DNA from: Paraburkholderia acidipaludis NBRC 101816
GTDB lineage: Bacteria; Pseudomonadota; Gammaproteobacteria; Burkholderiales; Burkholderiaceae
Direction: 5' to 3'
NCBI RefSeq assembly: GCF_000684975.1
Contig: NZ_BAXZ01000002.1
Location: 272,984 to 336,983, forward strand
DNA: 64,000 nt
The translations under genes and the position numbers were made by a program. How positions within the stretch are numbered: position 1 is the stretch's first letter; each line of letters begins with the position of its first letter. The notes below the pieces were generated by a model, which worked only from the letters and a program-made list of their open reading frames with translations, did no database searches and was not told where the DNA came from. Positions 20,503 through 29,365 of this stretch are shown piece by piece.

Positions 20503-20595
20503 CCCTGAGCACGTGTGCCGCGGTCTACGCAGGCCCGGTGCGGTTTCGGCGAGGCACTTCAGAAGCGCCTCAAGGAAGTACCTCAGTGAAGCACC

Positions 20596-20853
20596 TCAGT
20601 GAAGCACTACGGGCTGCTGCATGAGACTGTCGAATTGACCGAGGAATTCGTCGACTTCGTCGGGCGTCTGTTCCTCCTGCATCAGCTTTTGCACATGCTC
20701 GCGAAAGCTTGCCGCCATCACGCCGTCGATAAATATCTCGCGGCGCGCATTCTTGTCGACGATTTCATAGCCCCCGGCGTTCATCGCGACGTGGCCGTCC
20801 TGCGGGGGGAATTCGACAACGCAATAATTGGGACTGTTGTAGATCATCTGCAT
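20596..20853 (-). CDS. DUF3567 domain protein
   Basis: An 85-residue DUF3567 protein, a Betaproteobacterial family of unknown function. The start is set at the ATG at 20853 (MQMIYNSPNYCVVEFPPQ), which is preceded by GAAAAGGAGTGTCGCC. The longer reading frame upstream has no family similarity. The sequence includes YEIVDKNARREIFIDG and an acidic C-terminal helix rich in Glu/Asp/Gln. A terminator follows, so it is probably expressed alone. Confidence 0.85.
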   Translation of the reverse strand: MQMIYNSPNYCVVEFPPQDGHVAMNAGGYEIVDKNARREIFIDGVMAASFREHVQKLMQEEQTPDEVDEFLGQFDSLMQQPVVLH

Positions 20854-21023
20854 GGCGACACTCCTTTTCCTGTGCTCCCTGGCTTTGCAGCCTCTTTGCT
20901 TGTGACCATACATGGAGCGTTCGTGCTGGAATTCAAGGGGCTTGCGTTGCAGCTCATCCGGCGTGCCCGCCCTTTGACTTCCGCTTCTTGCCAGCCTCGC
21001 TGTCATCGTTCCGGTTGCACTCG

Positions 21024-21812
21024 TTAGACTGCCCGACGCAGAAACGTTTCAAGCAAAGCCGCAAACCTGTGGGACTCCTCTACCGGGGCCAGATGGGCCG
21101 CATCAAGTATCTCGAAACGGGCGCCCTCGATGGCCTGCGCAAGCGCTTCGGTGACGGCGACGGGCGTGCCGCCGTCATAACGGCCGGCAATGGCGAGCGT
21201 CGGCATGCGCAATGCTGCGAGCTTCACATGGACGTCGAAATCGCGCAGCGCCTCACAGGCCATGGCATAACCTTCCGAAGCTGTCCGTAATAAAACGTCA
21301 CAAATTTTCTCGACCGTGTCGCGATGCATACGACGAAAGTCGGCCGTGAACCAGCGCTCCATCGTTGCGGTTGCGAGTGCGGCTGTGCCTTCGCGGCGCA
21401 CGAGCGCGGCGCGTTGGTTCCACATGTCGCGCGCTTCGGGCGGCGTGCGGCTCGACGTGTCGCAAAGCGTGAGCGAGAGCACGCGCGCCGGATAGTCGAT
21501 CGCGAACTGCTGCGCGATCATGCCGCCCATCGACATGCCGACGAGATGCGTGGTCGTCACGCCCATGGCGTCGAGCATGGCGCGCAGATCGGCGGCGAGG
21601 TGTGCGAAGCCGTACGGTTCGCGTGAAATGGCACTCGCACCATGACCGCGCACGTCGTAGCGCAGCACGCCGTAGCGATGCCGGAAATGGCCCGCAAGCG
21701 GATCCCATACGGTGAGGTCGCCGCCCAGTTGATGCACGAACGTGAGCATGGGACCGCCACTGCGGTCGTCGAGGACGTAGTGCGTATCGATGCCGTTGAC
21801 AGTCACTTGCAT
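21024..21812 (-). CDS. Alpha/beta hydrolase, 3-oxoadipate enol-lactonase-like
   Basis: A 262-residue alpha/beta hydrolase. The nucleophile elbow is LVGMSMGGMIAQ (Ser), the acid Asp is in AGRYDGGTP and the His in DAAHLAPVEE. Overall it resembles PcaD-like 3-oxoadipate enol-lactonases, but no aromatic catabolism genes are nearby, so the substrate is open. ATG 21812 has AAGGAGGAAACC immediately upstream; an in-frame ATG at 21827 lies before that site and is less likely. Probably monocistronic. Confidence 0.85.
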   Translation of the reverse strand: MQVTVNGIDTHYVLDDRSGGPMLTFVHQLGGDLTVWDPLAGHFRHRYGVLRYDVRGHGASAISREPYGFAHLAADLRAMLDAMGVTTTHLVGMSMGGMIAQQFAIDYPARVLSLTLCDTSSRTPPEARDMWNQRAALVRREGTAALATATMERWFTADFRRMHRDTVEKICDVLLRTASEGYAMACEALRDFDVHVKLAALRMPTLAIAGRYDGGTPVAVTEALAQAIEGARFEILDAAHLAPVEESHRFAALLETFLRRAV

Positions 21813-22215
21813 GGTTTCCTCCTTCACGTTGCGGGTCGGGAGTCAGGCCGTCTGCGAGGTGCTGCGTGGACGCGATGCCGGTGAAGCAACCCGCGCGCCC
21901 GTTGATGCCTGCCGGTGCGCGGGACGATGTGTGCTGCGGTCCTCGGTTGATGCGCGATGGTGGCGCGAACTGTGCGCGCTGCCGGGTTGGTATGTGTGAC
22001 GCGCCGTGATGCCGCCGTGATGCTTTCGTCAGTTTTTTTCGTTGATTCGTATGGCGCGCCGCCTGCTGTGCCGTGTGGTGCCGTGTACAGCCAGCGATTC
22101 CAGTATGCGCTATTTCGTGGCGTTCTGCTGTGAAGTGGGCCGAGGTGTTGCGCGCAATTTGTGAGCGTCTGTAAGGGATGAAGCGAGCCAATGCGGCATG
22201 GCGCGCGCGAGGCAC
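21813..22215. other. Intergenic region without recognisable gene
   Basis: 403 bp between two minus-strand genes. Composition is G+C-rich with short T/G runs. I see no conserved coding frame, RNA gene or clear terminator; it should hold the promoter of the alpha/beta hydrolase. Confidence 0.5.
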
Positions 22216-23565
22216 TCAGGGCTGTGCGGGCGTGTCGCTTGCGGGTGCACTGCCGGCGGGCGTTGCATCGGGAACCGTCGACGGAGGCTGCTGCAACGTC
22301 GGGGCCGATGCGGAAGATTGCGGCGCAGCGCTCGGTGCTGCGGCGTTCGATGGGTTTGCGTCCGGGTTTGCGTCTGTTGTGCTCGCTCCGTTTGCCGCGG
22401 GCAAGGCAATGGGGCCGCGCCAGACCAGCTCGAACTGCGTGCCGTTCGGCTCGGTCTGCACGAGCCGCACGGGCAGCCAGCCGAGCGAGGGCGCAAGCCA
22501 CACGTCGATGCGCCGCTTGTCGCCTTCGCGGCGCGGCAGCCGCATGAAGTGGCGCGCTGTGACGAAGCCGTGATCGGTGCTCACGCTCTCGTCGCCGATG
22601 GTCGTCACGGGCCAGACTTCGCCGCTATCGTTGTCGGCCACATAGAACTCGCGCGTGACGCCGGGTTTGTACGCTTCGGGGTCGCCGCGCACGAGGCTCG
22701 CGAGCTGCATCACCATGCTGAAGCGATCCTGCGCGCCGTCCTGCAGCGCGAGCGAGTTCGGCGTGCGCGTGAACACGATCTGCTTCTCGTTGCGGTTGAA
22801 GACCGTCACGTCTTCGGGGCGGTGGCCGCGTTTTTCGATGTACTGATCGGGGGCGAGTCCGAACGCGTCCACGTGGCCGCGGCTCGTCCAGCTGAAACTG
22901 CCGATGAACGGCAGCGGCACCGATACCACCATTTCGTAGTGCTGTCCGTCGCTTGCCCAGTGGATCGTGCCGGGCTGGTTGCGCACGCCGTTATAGAACG
23001 TGTCGTACTGCAGTTCGCCCGAAGGCGGGATCGAGAACTTCACGCCGTGCGAGGCCTGGCTTGCCTGCGCCGAAGGCGTGATGCCGTTGCCCGCGCCGGC
23101 GTGCGCCGTGCCGCCGTTGCCTGCGTTAGCCGCCGCGCTGCTGGCAGCCGCGTCGGAGGCTGCCGGGTTCGCGGCCGCCGTGTTCTCCGTTTCGGCCGGG
23201 CTGGAGGCGGGCTGCGCCGCCTCGACCTTGGGCCGGGGTTTCGGCGGCGTCACGGCGCGTAGTTCATGCGGCTCGCGCGGTTTGTTCGCCGGACGGCGGG
23301 CCGGCTGCGGTGCGGCCTTGTGCGCGGCGCCTGCCGCGGCGGGTTGCGCTTCGCGTTCGATGCGTTCGGGCTTGAGCAGTGCGACCTGCACGGGCACGTG
23401 CACATCGCGCACGGGGGGCGGCACGCCGCGATGCCGCTCGATCCACTCGGCCGCGAGCCAATGCAGCAGCGTCACCGCGACGAACACGGCCAGCCAGCGC
23501 CAGGCGCGCGAGCGCGGCGGCGAAGGGGGGGCTGGCGTGTCTGAACGGGCGAGGGCGCCTGGCAT
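22216..23565 (-). CDS. DUF3108 domain protein, membrane anchored
   Basis: A 449-residue protein with one N-terminal TM helix (about residues 20-40, WRWLAVFVAVTLLHWLAAEWI) and a Pro/Ala/Lys-rich linker of about 140 residues. A C-terminal DUF3108 beta-rich domain follows (FSIPPSGELQYDTFYNGVRN... to GWLPVRLVQTEPNGTQFELVWRG), then a disordered tail. The domain is predicted periplasmic and lipoprotein-carrier-like; function unknown. The start is taken as the ATG at 23565, ahead of the TM segment; no strong ribosome binding site is visible, so the start is uncertain. The upstream gene is the IclR regulator, 128 bp away on the same strand. Confidence 0.82.
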   Translation of the reverse strand: MPGALARSDTPAPPSPPRSRAWRWLAVFVAVTLLHWLAAEWIERHRGVPPPVRDVHVPVQVALLKPERIEREAQPAAAGAAHKAAPQPARRPANKPREPHELRAVTPPKPRPKVEAAQPASSPAETENTAAANPAASDAAASSAAANAGNGGTAHAGAGNGITPSAQASQASHGVKFSIPPSGELQYDTFYNGVRNQPGTIHWASDGQHYEMVVSVPLPFIGSFSWTSRGHVDAFGLAPDQYIEKRGHRPEDVTVFNRNEKQIVFTRTPNSLALQDGAQDRFSMVMQLASLVRGDPEAYKPGVTREFYVADNDSGEVWPVTTIGDESVSTDHGFVTARHFMRLPRREGDKRRIDVWLAPSLGWLPVRLVQTEPNGTQFELVWRGPIALPAANGASTTDANPDANPSNAAAPSAAPQSSASAPTLQQPPSTVPDATPAGSAPASDTPAQP

Positions 23566-23693
23566 CGGGCTCGATTTGCGGTGAATGTGAACGTTAATGT
23601 GACACGTCGCGCGCGGTGCCTGCAGAAGGGCGCGACGCGCCGCGAACTCGGTTCGACCCGGCTGGCGTCGGCAGCGTTCCGGCCAGCGTGAAA

Positions 23694-24599
23694 TCAGCGC
23701 GGAACCGGACTGTACCCCAATTCCCATGAGAGCTTCTGCGCGCACTCGCGCAGCGCCGTGTCGACAGCGCCGTTCCAGTGGATATCGAACGCCCCTTCGT
23801 GCCCGAGCGCGATCAGGCCGAGCGCGAGATCGCCCGTGGCGTCGAAGACCGGCGTGCAGAACGCGTGGATCGTCGGCAGCAGCATGCCTTCCACGCGCGC
23901 CGCGCCGTGTTCGCGCACTTCGGCCAGCGCGTGCTCGAGTTCTTCGGCGGTGCGCGGCGTCGATCCCGACGTGTAGTGCTGCGCGCCCGCGAGTTCGCGC
24001 TCGATCATCGGGCCGGTCTTGCTGCGCGGCAGGTAGGCGGCGAACAGCAGGCCCGTGGCGGAACTCAGCATCGGCATGACGTCGCCGAGCTTGAGCGACG
24101 CCTTGGCCGGATGGCTCGACTCCATCCAGTGCACGACTGTCGGTCCCTGGTTGCCCCATACGGCGATGCCCACCGTGATGTCGAGCGCGTCGCGCAGCTC
24201 GGCGAGCGCGATGCGCGCGAGCTTGACGCCGTCCACGCGTGCGAGCCGCGCGAGTCCCAGCTGCAATGCGAAGCCGCCCAGTTCGTAGCGTCCCGAGAGC
24301 GGATCCTGGGCGACTACGCCGAGCCGCAGGAAGCTCACGAGATAGCGGTGCGCCTTCGCCGGGCTCATGCCCGCGCGCTGTGCGAGATCGCGCAGCATCA
24401 TGGCGCGCGGCTCTCCGGTCAGCACTTCCAGCAGCCGAAAACCGACTTCGATCGACTGGATCCCCGAGCGCAGCTTCTCCTCGCTTTCAGCTTCGGCGGG
24501 CTCGTGGGCGTCGCCGAGATCGTCGACTTCGGCTTCGGCGGGATCGGCGGGGGATGAGCGGCGGGCGGGCAGCGAGGAGGATCGGGAAGGCGGCGACAT
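23694..24599 (-). CDS. IclR family transcriptional regulator
   Basis: A 301-residue IclR-type regulator. An acidic, probably disordered N-terminus of about 45 residues precedes the winged-helix domain (GIQSIEVGFRLLEVL... LAQRAGMSPAKAHRYLVSF, residues about 46-105), then the IclR effector domain (VGIAVWGNQGPTVVHWME). ATG 24599 begins MSPPSRSSS. The gene is divergent from the FAH-family hydrolase and enoyl-CoA hydratase (24794 on), the usual layout for an IclR protein controlling a neighbouring catabolic operon. The leader contains 10-bp-spaced GCAACGGG repeats (listed separately). Confidence 0.9.
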   Translation of the reverse strand: MSPPSRSSSLPARRSSPADPAEAEVDDLGDAHEPAEAESEEKLRSGIQSIEVGFRLLEVLTGEPRAMMLRDLAQRAGMSPAKAHRYLVSFLRLGVVAQDPLSGRYELGGFALQLGLARLARVDGVKLARIALAELRDALDITVGIAVWGNQGPTVVHWMESSHPAKASLKLGDVMPMLSSATGLLFAAYLPRSKTGPMIERELAGAQHYTSGSTPRTAEELEHALAEVREHGAARVEGMLLPTIHAFCTPVFDATGDLALGLIALGHEGAFDIHWNGAVDTALRECAQKLSWELGYSPVPR

Positions 24600-24624
24600 G
24601 GATAGCGTTCTGGTCGAGGCGTGG

Positions 24625-24670
24625 GCAACGGGGCAACGGGCGGCAACGGGCAGCAACGGGCGACAACGAA
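24625..24670. repeat. Helically phased GCAACGGG repeats in the iclR-FAH intergenic region
   Basis: GCAACGGG occurs at 24633, 24643 and 24653, with a degenerate ACAACG at 24663 (exactly 10-bp spacing) and a partial copy (GCAACG) at 24625. They lie 26-72 bp upstream of the iclR start. One copy per DNA turn would present the sites on one face of the helix. Regulator binding is an inference; simple slippage expansion is the alternative. Confidence 0.6.
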
Positions 24671-24724
24671 CCGCGGCAAGCGGAGGGCGGATCGGGCGCG
24701 TGCGTGCCGTCCCGTGCGTGCCCC

Positions 24725-24754
24725 TTGGGTCGTGCCGATTCACCATCGTAGAAT
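24725..24754 (+). promoter_or_regulatory. Candidate promoter for the FAH-family operon
   Basis: TTGGGT (24725-24730) and TAGAAT (24749-24754) with an 18-bp spacer, 39 bp before the ATG at 24794. It sits in the only A+T-richer stretch of the divergent region and so is the likely IclR-controlled promoter. Confidence 0.4.
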
Positions 24755-24793
24755 ACATTTCCTCTATCGTCATCCGCACAACGCACCAGTCCC

Positions 24794-25786
24794 ATGAAAC
24801 TTGCCACGCTGAAGGACGGCACCCGCGACGGTCAGCTGATCGTCGTTTCCCGCGACCTGCGCACGGCGGCCATTGCCGACACGATCGCGCCAACGCTGCA
24901 GCGCGTGCTCGACGACTGGCGCTTCTACGCGCCGCAACTGCTCGATCTCTACGACGCGCTCAACCAGGGCCGCGCGCGCAACGCGTTCAATTTCGACGCC
25001 CGCGAGTGCATGGCGCCGTTGCCGCGCGCGTACCAGTGGGCGGACGGCTCGTCCTACGTGAACCACGTGGAGCTCGTGCGCCGCGCGCGCGGCGCCGAGA
25101 TGCCGCCCGAGTTCTGGACCGACCCGCTGATGTACCAGGGCGGCAGCGACGACTTCATCGGCCCGGCCGACGACATCGTCTGCGCTTCCGAGGCGTGGGG
25201 CATCGACTTCGAGGCCGAGGTGGCCGTGATCACCGGCGACGTGCCGATGGGCACGACGCCCGACGAGGCGCTTCGGTCCATCCGCCTCGTCGCGCTCGCG
25301 AACGACGTTTCGTTGCGCAACCTGATTCCCGCCGAGCTCGCGAAGGGCTTCGGCTTCTTCCAGAGCAAGCCGGCCACGTCGTTCGCGCCGGTCGCCGTGA
25401 CGCCCGACGAACTCGGCGCCCACTGGCGCGAGGGCCGCGTGCACCTGCCGCTCGTCGTGCACTGGAACGGCAGGAAAGTGGGCCAGCCCGACGCGGGCAC
25501 GGACATGGTGTTTCACTTCGGTCAACTGATCGCGCACGCGGCGAAGACGCGCAACCTGCGCGCGGGCGCGATCGTCGGCTCGGGCACGGTGTCGAACAAG
25601 GATGCGAAGCGCGGCTACTGCTGCATTGCCGAGAAGCGCTGCCTCGAAACGATCGAGCACGGTGAGGCGCGCACGGAGTTCATGAAGTTCGGCGACAGCG
25701 TCAAGATCGAGATGCTCGACGAAACGGGCAAGTCGATCTTCGGCGCGATCGACCAGGCGGTGGCGCCTGCAACGAACGCATCGTGA
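24794..25786 (+). CDS. Fumarylacetoacetate hydrolase (FAH) family protein
   Basis: A 330-residue FAH-superfamily hydrolase/isomerase acting on a 1,3-diketo or enol acid with a divalent metal. It starts MKLATLKDGTRDGQLIVVS, the form common in Burkholderia, with an N-terminal DUF2437-type region. Metal-ligand acids are in WGIDFEAEVAVITGDV, and SLRNLIPAELAKGFGFFQSKPATSFAPVAV is the catalytic loop region. The C-terminus has GSGTVSNKDAKRGYCCIAEKR. It is divergent from the IclR regulator, with an enoyl-CoA hydratase gene 191 bp downstream, suggesting catabolism of an aromatic or branched substrate. The exact substrate is unknown. Confidence 0.9.
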   Translation: MKLATLKDGTRDGQLIVVSRDLRTAAIADTIAPTLQRVLDDWRFYAPQLLDLYDALNQGRARNAFNFDARECMAPLPRAYQWADGSSYVNHVELVRRARGAEMPPEFWTDPLMYQGGSDDFIGPADDIVCASEAWGIDFEAEVAVITGDVPMGTTPDEALRSIRLVALANDVSLRNLIPAELAKGFGFFQSKPATSFAPVAVTPDELGAHWREGRVHLPLVVHWNGRKVGQPDAGTDMVFHFGQLIAHAAKTRNLRAGAIVGSGTVSNKDAKRGYCCIAEKRCLETIEHGEARTEFMKFGDSVKIEMLDETGKSIFGAIDQAVAPATNAS

Positions 25787-25977
25787 GACGCCGCCCGGAA
25801 AGGGTAAGGCTAGAAGCTGCATGCGGTCTCGACGCGCGTGCCGGCGTGATGGTCGAGACCGCGGCGGCAAATGGGTCTAAAGCGGGTCTAGCCGCGAGCC
25901 CGCCAGCGGATCTACCAGCCGCACTGACTGATGTCGCCCGCCATTCATCATCTATCGGAAGCAGGGAGGAAGCGCCC

Positions 25978-26808
25978 ATGAACGATCCTTTTTACGCCCG
26001 CTATCACGCGCTGCACGTGCGGCGTCACGAGCACGGCATCGTCGAGATCGTGATGAGCGGCGAAGGCGCGAACAAGAGCGGCCTTGCCACGGCCGACGCC
26101 AACATGCACCGCGAGCTTGCCGAAATCTGGCGCGACGTGGACCGCGATCCCGACGCGCGCGTCGCGGTGATTCGCGGCGAAGGCAAGGGCTTTTCGGCGG
26201 GCGGGGACCTCGCGCTCGTCGAGGACATGGCCACGCATTTCGACGTGCGCGCGCGCGTCTGGCGCGAGGCGCGCGACCTCGTCTACAACGTGATCAACTG
26301 CGGCAAGCCCATCGTTTCGGCGATGCACGGGCCGGCGGTAGGGGCGGGGCTCGTCGCGGGTCTGCTCGCCGACATCTCGATCGCGACGAAGACGGCGCGC
26401 ATCATCGACGGCCACACGCGCCTCGGCGTGGCCGCCGGCGACCATGCGGCGATCGTGTGGCCGCTCTTGTGCGGCATGGCCAAGGCGAAGTACTACCTGC
26501 TGCTGTGCGAGCCCGTGAGCGGCGAGGAAGCGGAGCGCATCGGCCTCGTTTCGCTCGCCGTCGACGAGAACGATCTGCTGCCCAAAGCATTCGAGGTGGC
26601 GAGGCGCCTCGCGAACGGCTCGCAGACCGCGGTGCGCTGGACCAAGTACGCGCTCAACAACTGGCTGCGCATGGCCGGCCCGAACTTCGACACCTCGCTC
26701 GCGCTCGAATTCATGGGCTTCGCGGGGCCCGACGTGCGCGAGGGCGTGCAGTCGCTGCGCGAGCGGCGCATGCCGGATTTCCCGGGCGGCGATCCGTTCA
26801 AGTTCTGA
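25978..26808 (+). CDS. Enoyl-CoA hydratase/isomerase family protein
   Basis: A 276-residue crotonase-fold protein. The oxyanion-hole blocks are GEGKGFSAGGDLAL and MHGPAVGAGLVAGLLADISIA, followed by TRLGVAAGDHAAIVWPLL. The usual second catalytic Glu is replaced by Asp/His in AAGDHAA, a variant seen in several crotonase subfamilies, so hydratase activity is not certain. ATG 25978 is preceded by CAGGGAGGAAGCGCCC. It lies downstream of the FAH gene and probably in the same regulon. Confidence 0.88.
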   Translation: MNDPFYARYHALHVRRHEHGIVEIVMSGEGANKSGLATADANMHRELAEIWRDVDRDPDARVAVIRGEGKGFSAGGDLALVEDMATHFDVRARVWREARDLVYNVINCGKPIVSAMHGPAVGAGLVAGLLADISIATKTARIIDGHTRLGVAAGDHAAIVWPLLCGMAKAKYYLLLCEPVSGEEAERIGLVSLAVDENDLLPKAFEVARRLANGSQTAVRWTKYALNNWLRMAGPNFDTSLALEFMGFAGPDVREGVQSLRERRMPDFPGGDPFKF

Positions 26809-26929
26809 TGCCCCCGTGCCGCGATGCCTCGTCCGCCCCGGCATCGCGCGCAGGCCGCCTTGCGCGGTATGATCGGACAGATATCGCAAGGCCACCTCCC
26901 TCCAACACCGTCTCTGCGAGGAGATCCGC

Positions 26930-27643
26930 ATGACTGACACAGCTGGCACCGTGCCGCCGTTTCCCGGGTTTCCCGGCTTCCCGCCCGCCGAGATGCTCGA
27001 CCGCATGTGGGGGATGATGCGTCTCACGCCGTTCGGCAGCGCTTTCCCGGGCAGCGAGCCGGGCATTGCGCAAGGCCTCGGACCGTCGCTCTCGATGATG
27101 TCCGACATCATGACGCCGCTTACCAGCATCGAGGAGCTCGACAAGCGCATCACCGACCTGCGCGCCGTCGAGCAATGGCTCAAGCTCAATCTGAGCATGC
27201 TGCAGTCGGCCATCCAGGCGATGGAAGTGCAGCGCGCGACGCTTTCGACGCTGCGCGCGTTCGGCGCGTTCGCGCAGTCGCAGATGTCGCCGCCGCCTGC
27301 CGCCGAGTCCACGCGCCCGGCTGCGAAGGCCGCGAAGGCCGCGACGGCCGCGACGGCCGCGACGGCGGAACCTTCCGCCTCGGCCGGGTCTGCCGAGGCA
27401 AGCGACAACGCGCCTCCGCCGCCGCCCGGCTTCGACGCCTCGGCCTGGTGGAACTTGCTGCAGGCCCAGTTCAACCAGCTCGCGCAGTTCGCGATGACGC
27501 AGCCGATGGGCGCCGCCCCGGAGGCTTCCGCGCCGGAGCCGGCACCGGCGCCGGACGAGGCGGCGAGATCTGCCGGCAAGCGCGCCGCGGGCAAGCCGTC
27601 CGCGTCGCGCACGACGAAGAAGGCGCCGGCGCAGCCCGAGTGA
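26930..27643 (+). CDS. phaM: PhaM-type PHB granule regulatory protein
   Basis: A 237-residue PhaM-family protein. In Cupriavidus necator PhaM binds PHB synthase, PHB granules and DNA, controlling granule number and partition. The conserved N-terminal part has PPFPGFPGFPPAEMLDRMW and a helical segment (LTSIEELDKRITDLRAVEQWLKLNLSML, about residues 63-90). The rest is Ala/Pro-rich, with a Lys/Arg-rich DNA-binding-like end (AGKRAAGKPSASRTTKKAP). ATG 26930 follows CGAGGAGATCCGC. An internal five-fold 9-bp repeat encodes AKA/ATA units (27323-27367). It fits the PHB theme of the window. Confidence 0.88.
   Translation: MTDTAGTVPPFPGFPGFPPAEMLDRMWGMMRLTPFGSAFPGSEPGIAQGLGPSLSMMSDIMTPLTSIEELDKRITDLRAVEQWLKLNLSMLQSAIQAMEVQRATLSTLRAFGAFAQSQMSPPPAAESTRPAAKAAKAATAATAATAEPSASAGSAEASDNAPPPPPGFDASAWWNLLQAQFNQLAQFAMTQPMGAAPEASAPEPAPAPDEAARSAGKRAAGKPSASRTTKKAPAQPE
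27323..27367 (+). repeat. Five tandem 9-bp repeats within phaM
   Basis: GCGAAGGCC x2, GCGACGGCC x2 and GCGACGGCG in tandem, coding for Ala-Lys-Ala / Ala-Thr-Ala units in the linker. The in-frame unit length allows copy-number change without frameshift. Confidence 0.8.
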
Positions 27644-27706
27644 GGCGCGCGGCGCACGTTTGAAGAATCGCGCCCGCAGGGGGCGCTTACGGGGAGCGTC
27701 GGCATC

Positions 27707-28906
27707 ATGCGGCTTGCGCTCGTGATGATGGGTGGCGGGGCGCGCGCGGCCTACCAGGCCGGCGCGCTGCGCGCATTGGCGGAAATCGCGGAAGCCGCCG
27801 AACCCGGACGCCGCGAGATGCCGTTCACGGTGATCTGCGGCACCTCGGCGGGGGCGATCAACGCCACCTCGATCGCGAGCCACGCGGACCACTTCGTGCA
27901 AGGCGCGACGCGTCTCGCCGACTTCTGGGCGAACCTGAGCGCCGACCACGTCTATCGCACGGACTGGCCCGGCATCGCCGCCGCGGGCGCCCGCTGGCTC
28001 GGCGCGCTGGCGTTCGGCTGGGCCACCTTCGGACTCGCGACGCAGCGCACGCCCAAGACGCTGTTCGACAATGCGCCGCTCGCGCATTTCCTCGCGCGCA
28101 CCTTGAGCTTTCACCGCATCGAGCAGATGCTCGACGAGCGCCGCCTGCATGCCGTCGCCGTCACGGCGCTCAGCTATTCGTCGGGGCGGCATCTCACCTT
28201 CTACCAGGCGAGCGAGCCCATCAGCGCCTGGCGCCGCGCGCAGCGCACGGCGCGCATGGTCGAGCTCACGCCCGCGCATCTGCTCGCTTCGTCCGCCATC
28301 CCTTACGTGTTTCCCGCGGTGCGTCTCCAGATCGACGGCCGCCACGAGTATTTCGGCGACGGCTCGATTCGCCAGATGGCGCCGCTCAGCCCGGCGATCC
28401 ACTTCGGCGCGGGGCGCATCGTCGTGATCGGCGCCGCCGCGCCGGCGCCCGAGGTGCCCCTCGCGAGCCCCGACGCCTACCCCACGCTCGCGCAGGTCGG
28501 CCAGCAGGTGCTGGCGAGCGTGTTCCTCGACGCGCTCGGCGCCGACATCGAACGCGTGGAGCACATCAATCGCGTGCTTCGGCACTTGCCCGAGACCGTG
28601 GAGCCCGAAAGCGGCTGGCGGCACGTGGACGTGCTCGCCATCGCCCCCAGCGAGCGCATCGAGCTCATCGCCGCGCGCCATCTGCTGGCGCTGCCGCGTT
28701 CGGTGCGCATGCTGCTGGGGGCGGTAGGCGGCAATCGCGCGTCGGGAGCGGCGTTTGCCAGCTATCTGCTGTTCGAGCAGGCGTTCACGCGCGAGCTGAT
28801 CGAGCTGGGTTACCGCGATACGCTGGCCCGACGCGACGTGCTTTTGACCTGGCTCAAATCGCCGACGGGCGGCGCGAGCGACCATCCGGAGGGGCGGCGG
28901 ATCTGA
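27707..28906 (+). CDS. Patatin-like phospholipase family protein
   Basis: A 399-residue patatin-like acyl hydrolase. It has the oxyanion motif GGGARAAYQAG (residues 9-19), the nucleophile elbow CGTSAG with S47, and the dyad Asp in FGDGSIRQMAPL. A DUF3336/C-terminal helical part follows. No signal peptide is seen, so it is probably cytoplasmic; related proteins in PHB producers act as lipases or PHB depolymerases, and the gene lies just after phaM (64 bp). ATG 27707 is preceded by GGGGAGCG. Activity is inferred from the intact dyad. Confidence 0.88.
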   Translation: MRLALVMMGGGARAAYQAGALRALAEIAEAAEPGRREMPFTVICGTSAGAINATSIASHADHFVQGATRLADFWANLSADHVYRTDWPGIAAAGARWLGALAFGWATFGLATQRTPKTLFDNAPLAHFLARTLSFHRIEQMLDERRLHAVAVTALSYSSGRHLTFYQASEPISAWRRAQRTARMVELTPAHLLASSAIPYVFPAVRLQIDGRHEYFGDGSIRQMAPLSPAIHFGAGRIVVIGAAAPAPEVPLASPDAYPTLAQVGQQVLASVFLDALGADIERVEHINRVLRHLPETVEPESGWRHVDVLAIAPSERIELIAARHLLALPRSVRMLLGAVGGNRASGAAFASYLLFEQAFTRELIELGYRDTLARRDVLLTWLKSPTGGASDHPEGRRI

Positions 28907-29365
28907 CAGATCGGCGTGCTATCATCGTGTAAGGTGGTTTTCCCGGCCGTTTCGGCGTTGTTCGACCTGGTTTCACGCGCTTGCCGGCTTCTGCGGCGAG
29001 GGCCCGGCGGCAGCGAGCGAGGGCGGATGGCGCAGGACGGCAGGGCCGCGGCAATACGCCGCATGCCGTTGCTGGCCACGGCTCGCTGGTTGGGAGGCGG
29101 GCCTGGCGGCGCGGGTGACGCCTGCGCGGACACACCGGCATTCGGGTTCCAGGCACGGAGCAGCTACCCAGGACTCGCCAGGCCGCTTCTCATTCGAGTA
29201 CACGGATTACTGTCCGACGGGCGCAACACGGCTGCCGGATGCGTCTGGGTGGCCGATTACCGCGTAAAATTAAATGTTTTCGCCTGCGCGCCGCGGATTT
29301 CCGCGGGCACGCGGCACGCTACGAAATCGTCATGCGCGCGTGATGCGCAGATCAGGGGCGGGACT
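28907..29365. other. Intergenic region before the diiron protein gene
   Basis: 459 bp with no supportable gene. A TAAAAT box at 29265-29270, about 100 bp before the next start, is the best -10 candidate but lacks a clear -35. Confidence 0.5.

Noticed and set aside
20344..20595. B12 or SAH riboswitch upstream of metH
   Set aside because: Read on the minus strand, no B12-box or SAH-riboswitch core could be recognised; the hairpin present is a terminator of the neighbouring gene.
26821..26847. GCGATGCC-N11-GGCATCGC hairpin as terminator after the enoyl-CoA hydratase gene
   Set aside because: Eight-base stem without a T run; could equally be an operator before phaM, not supportable.
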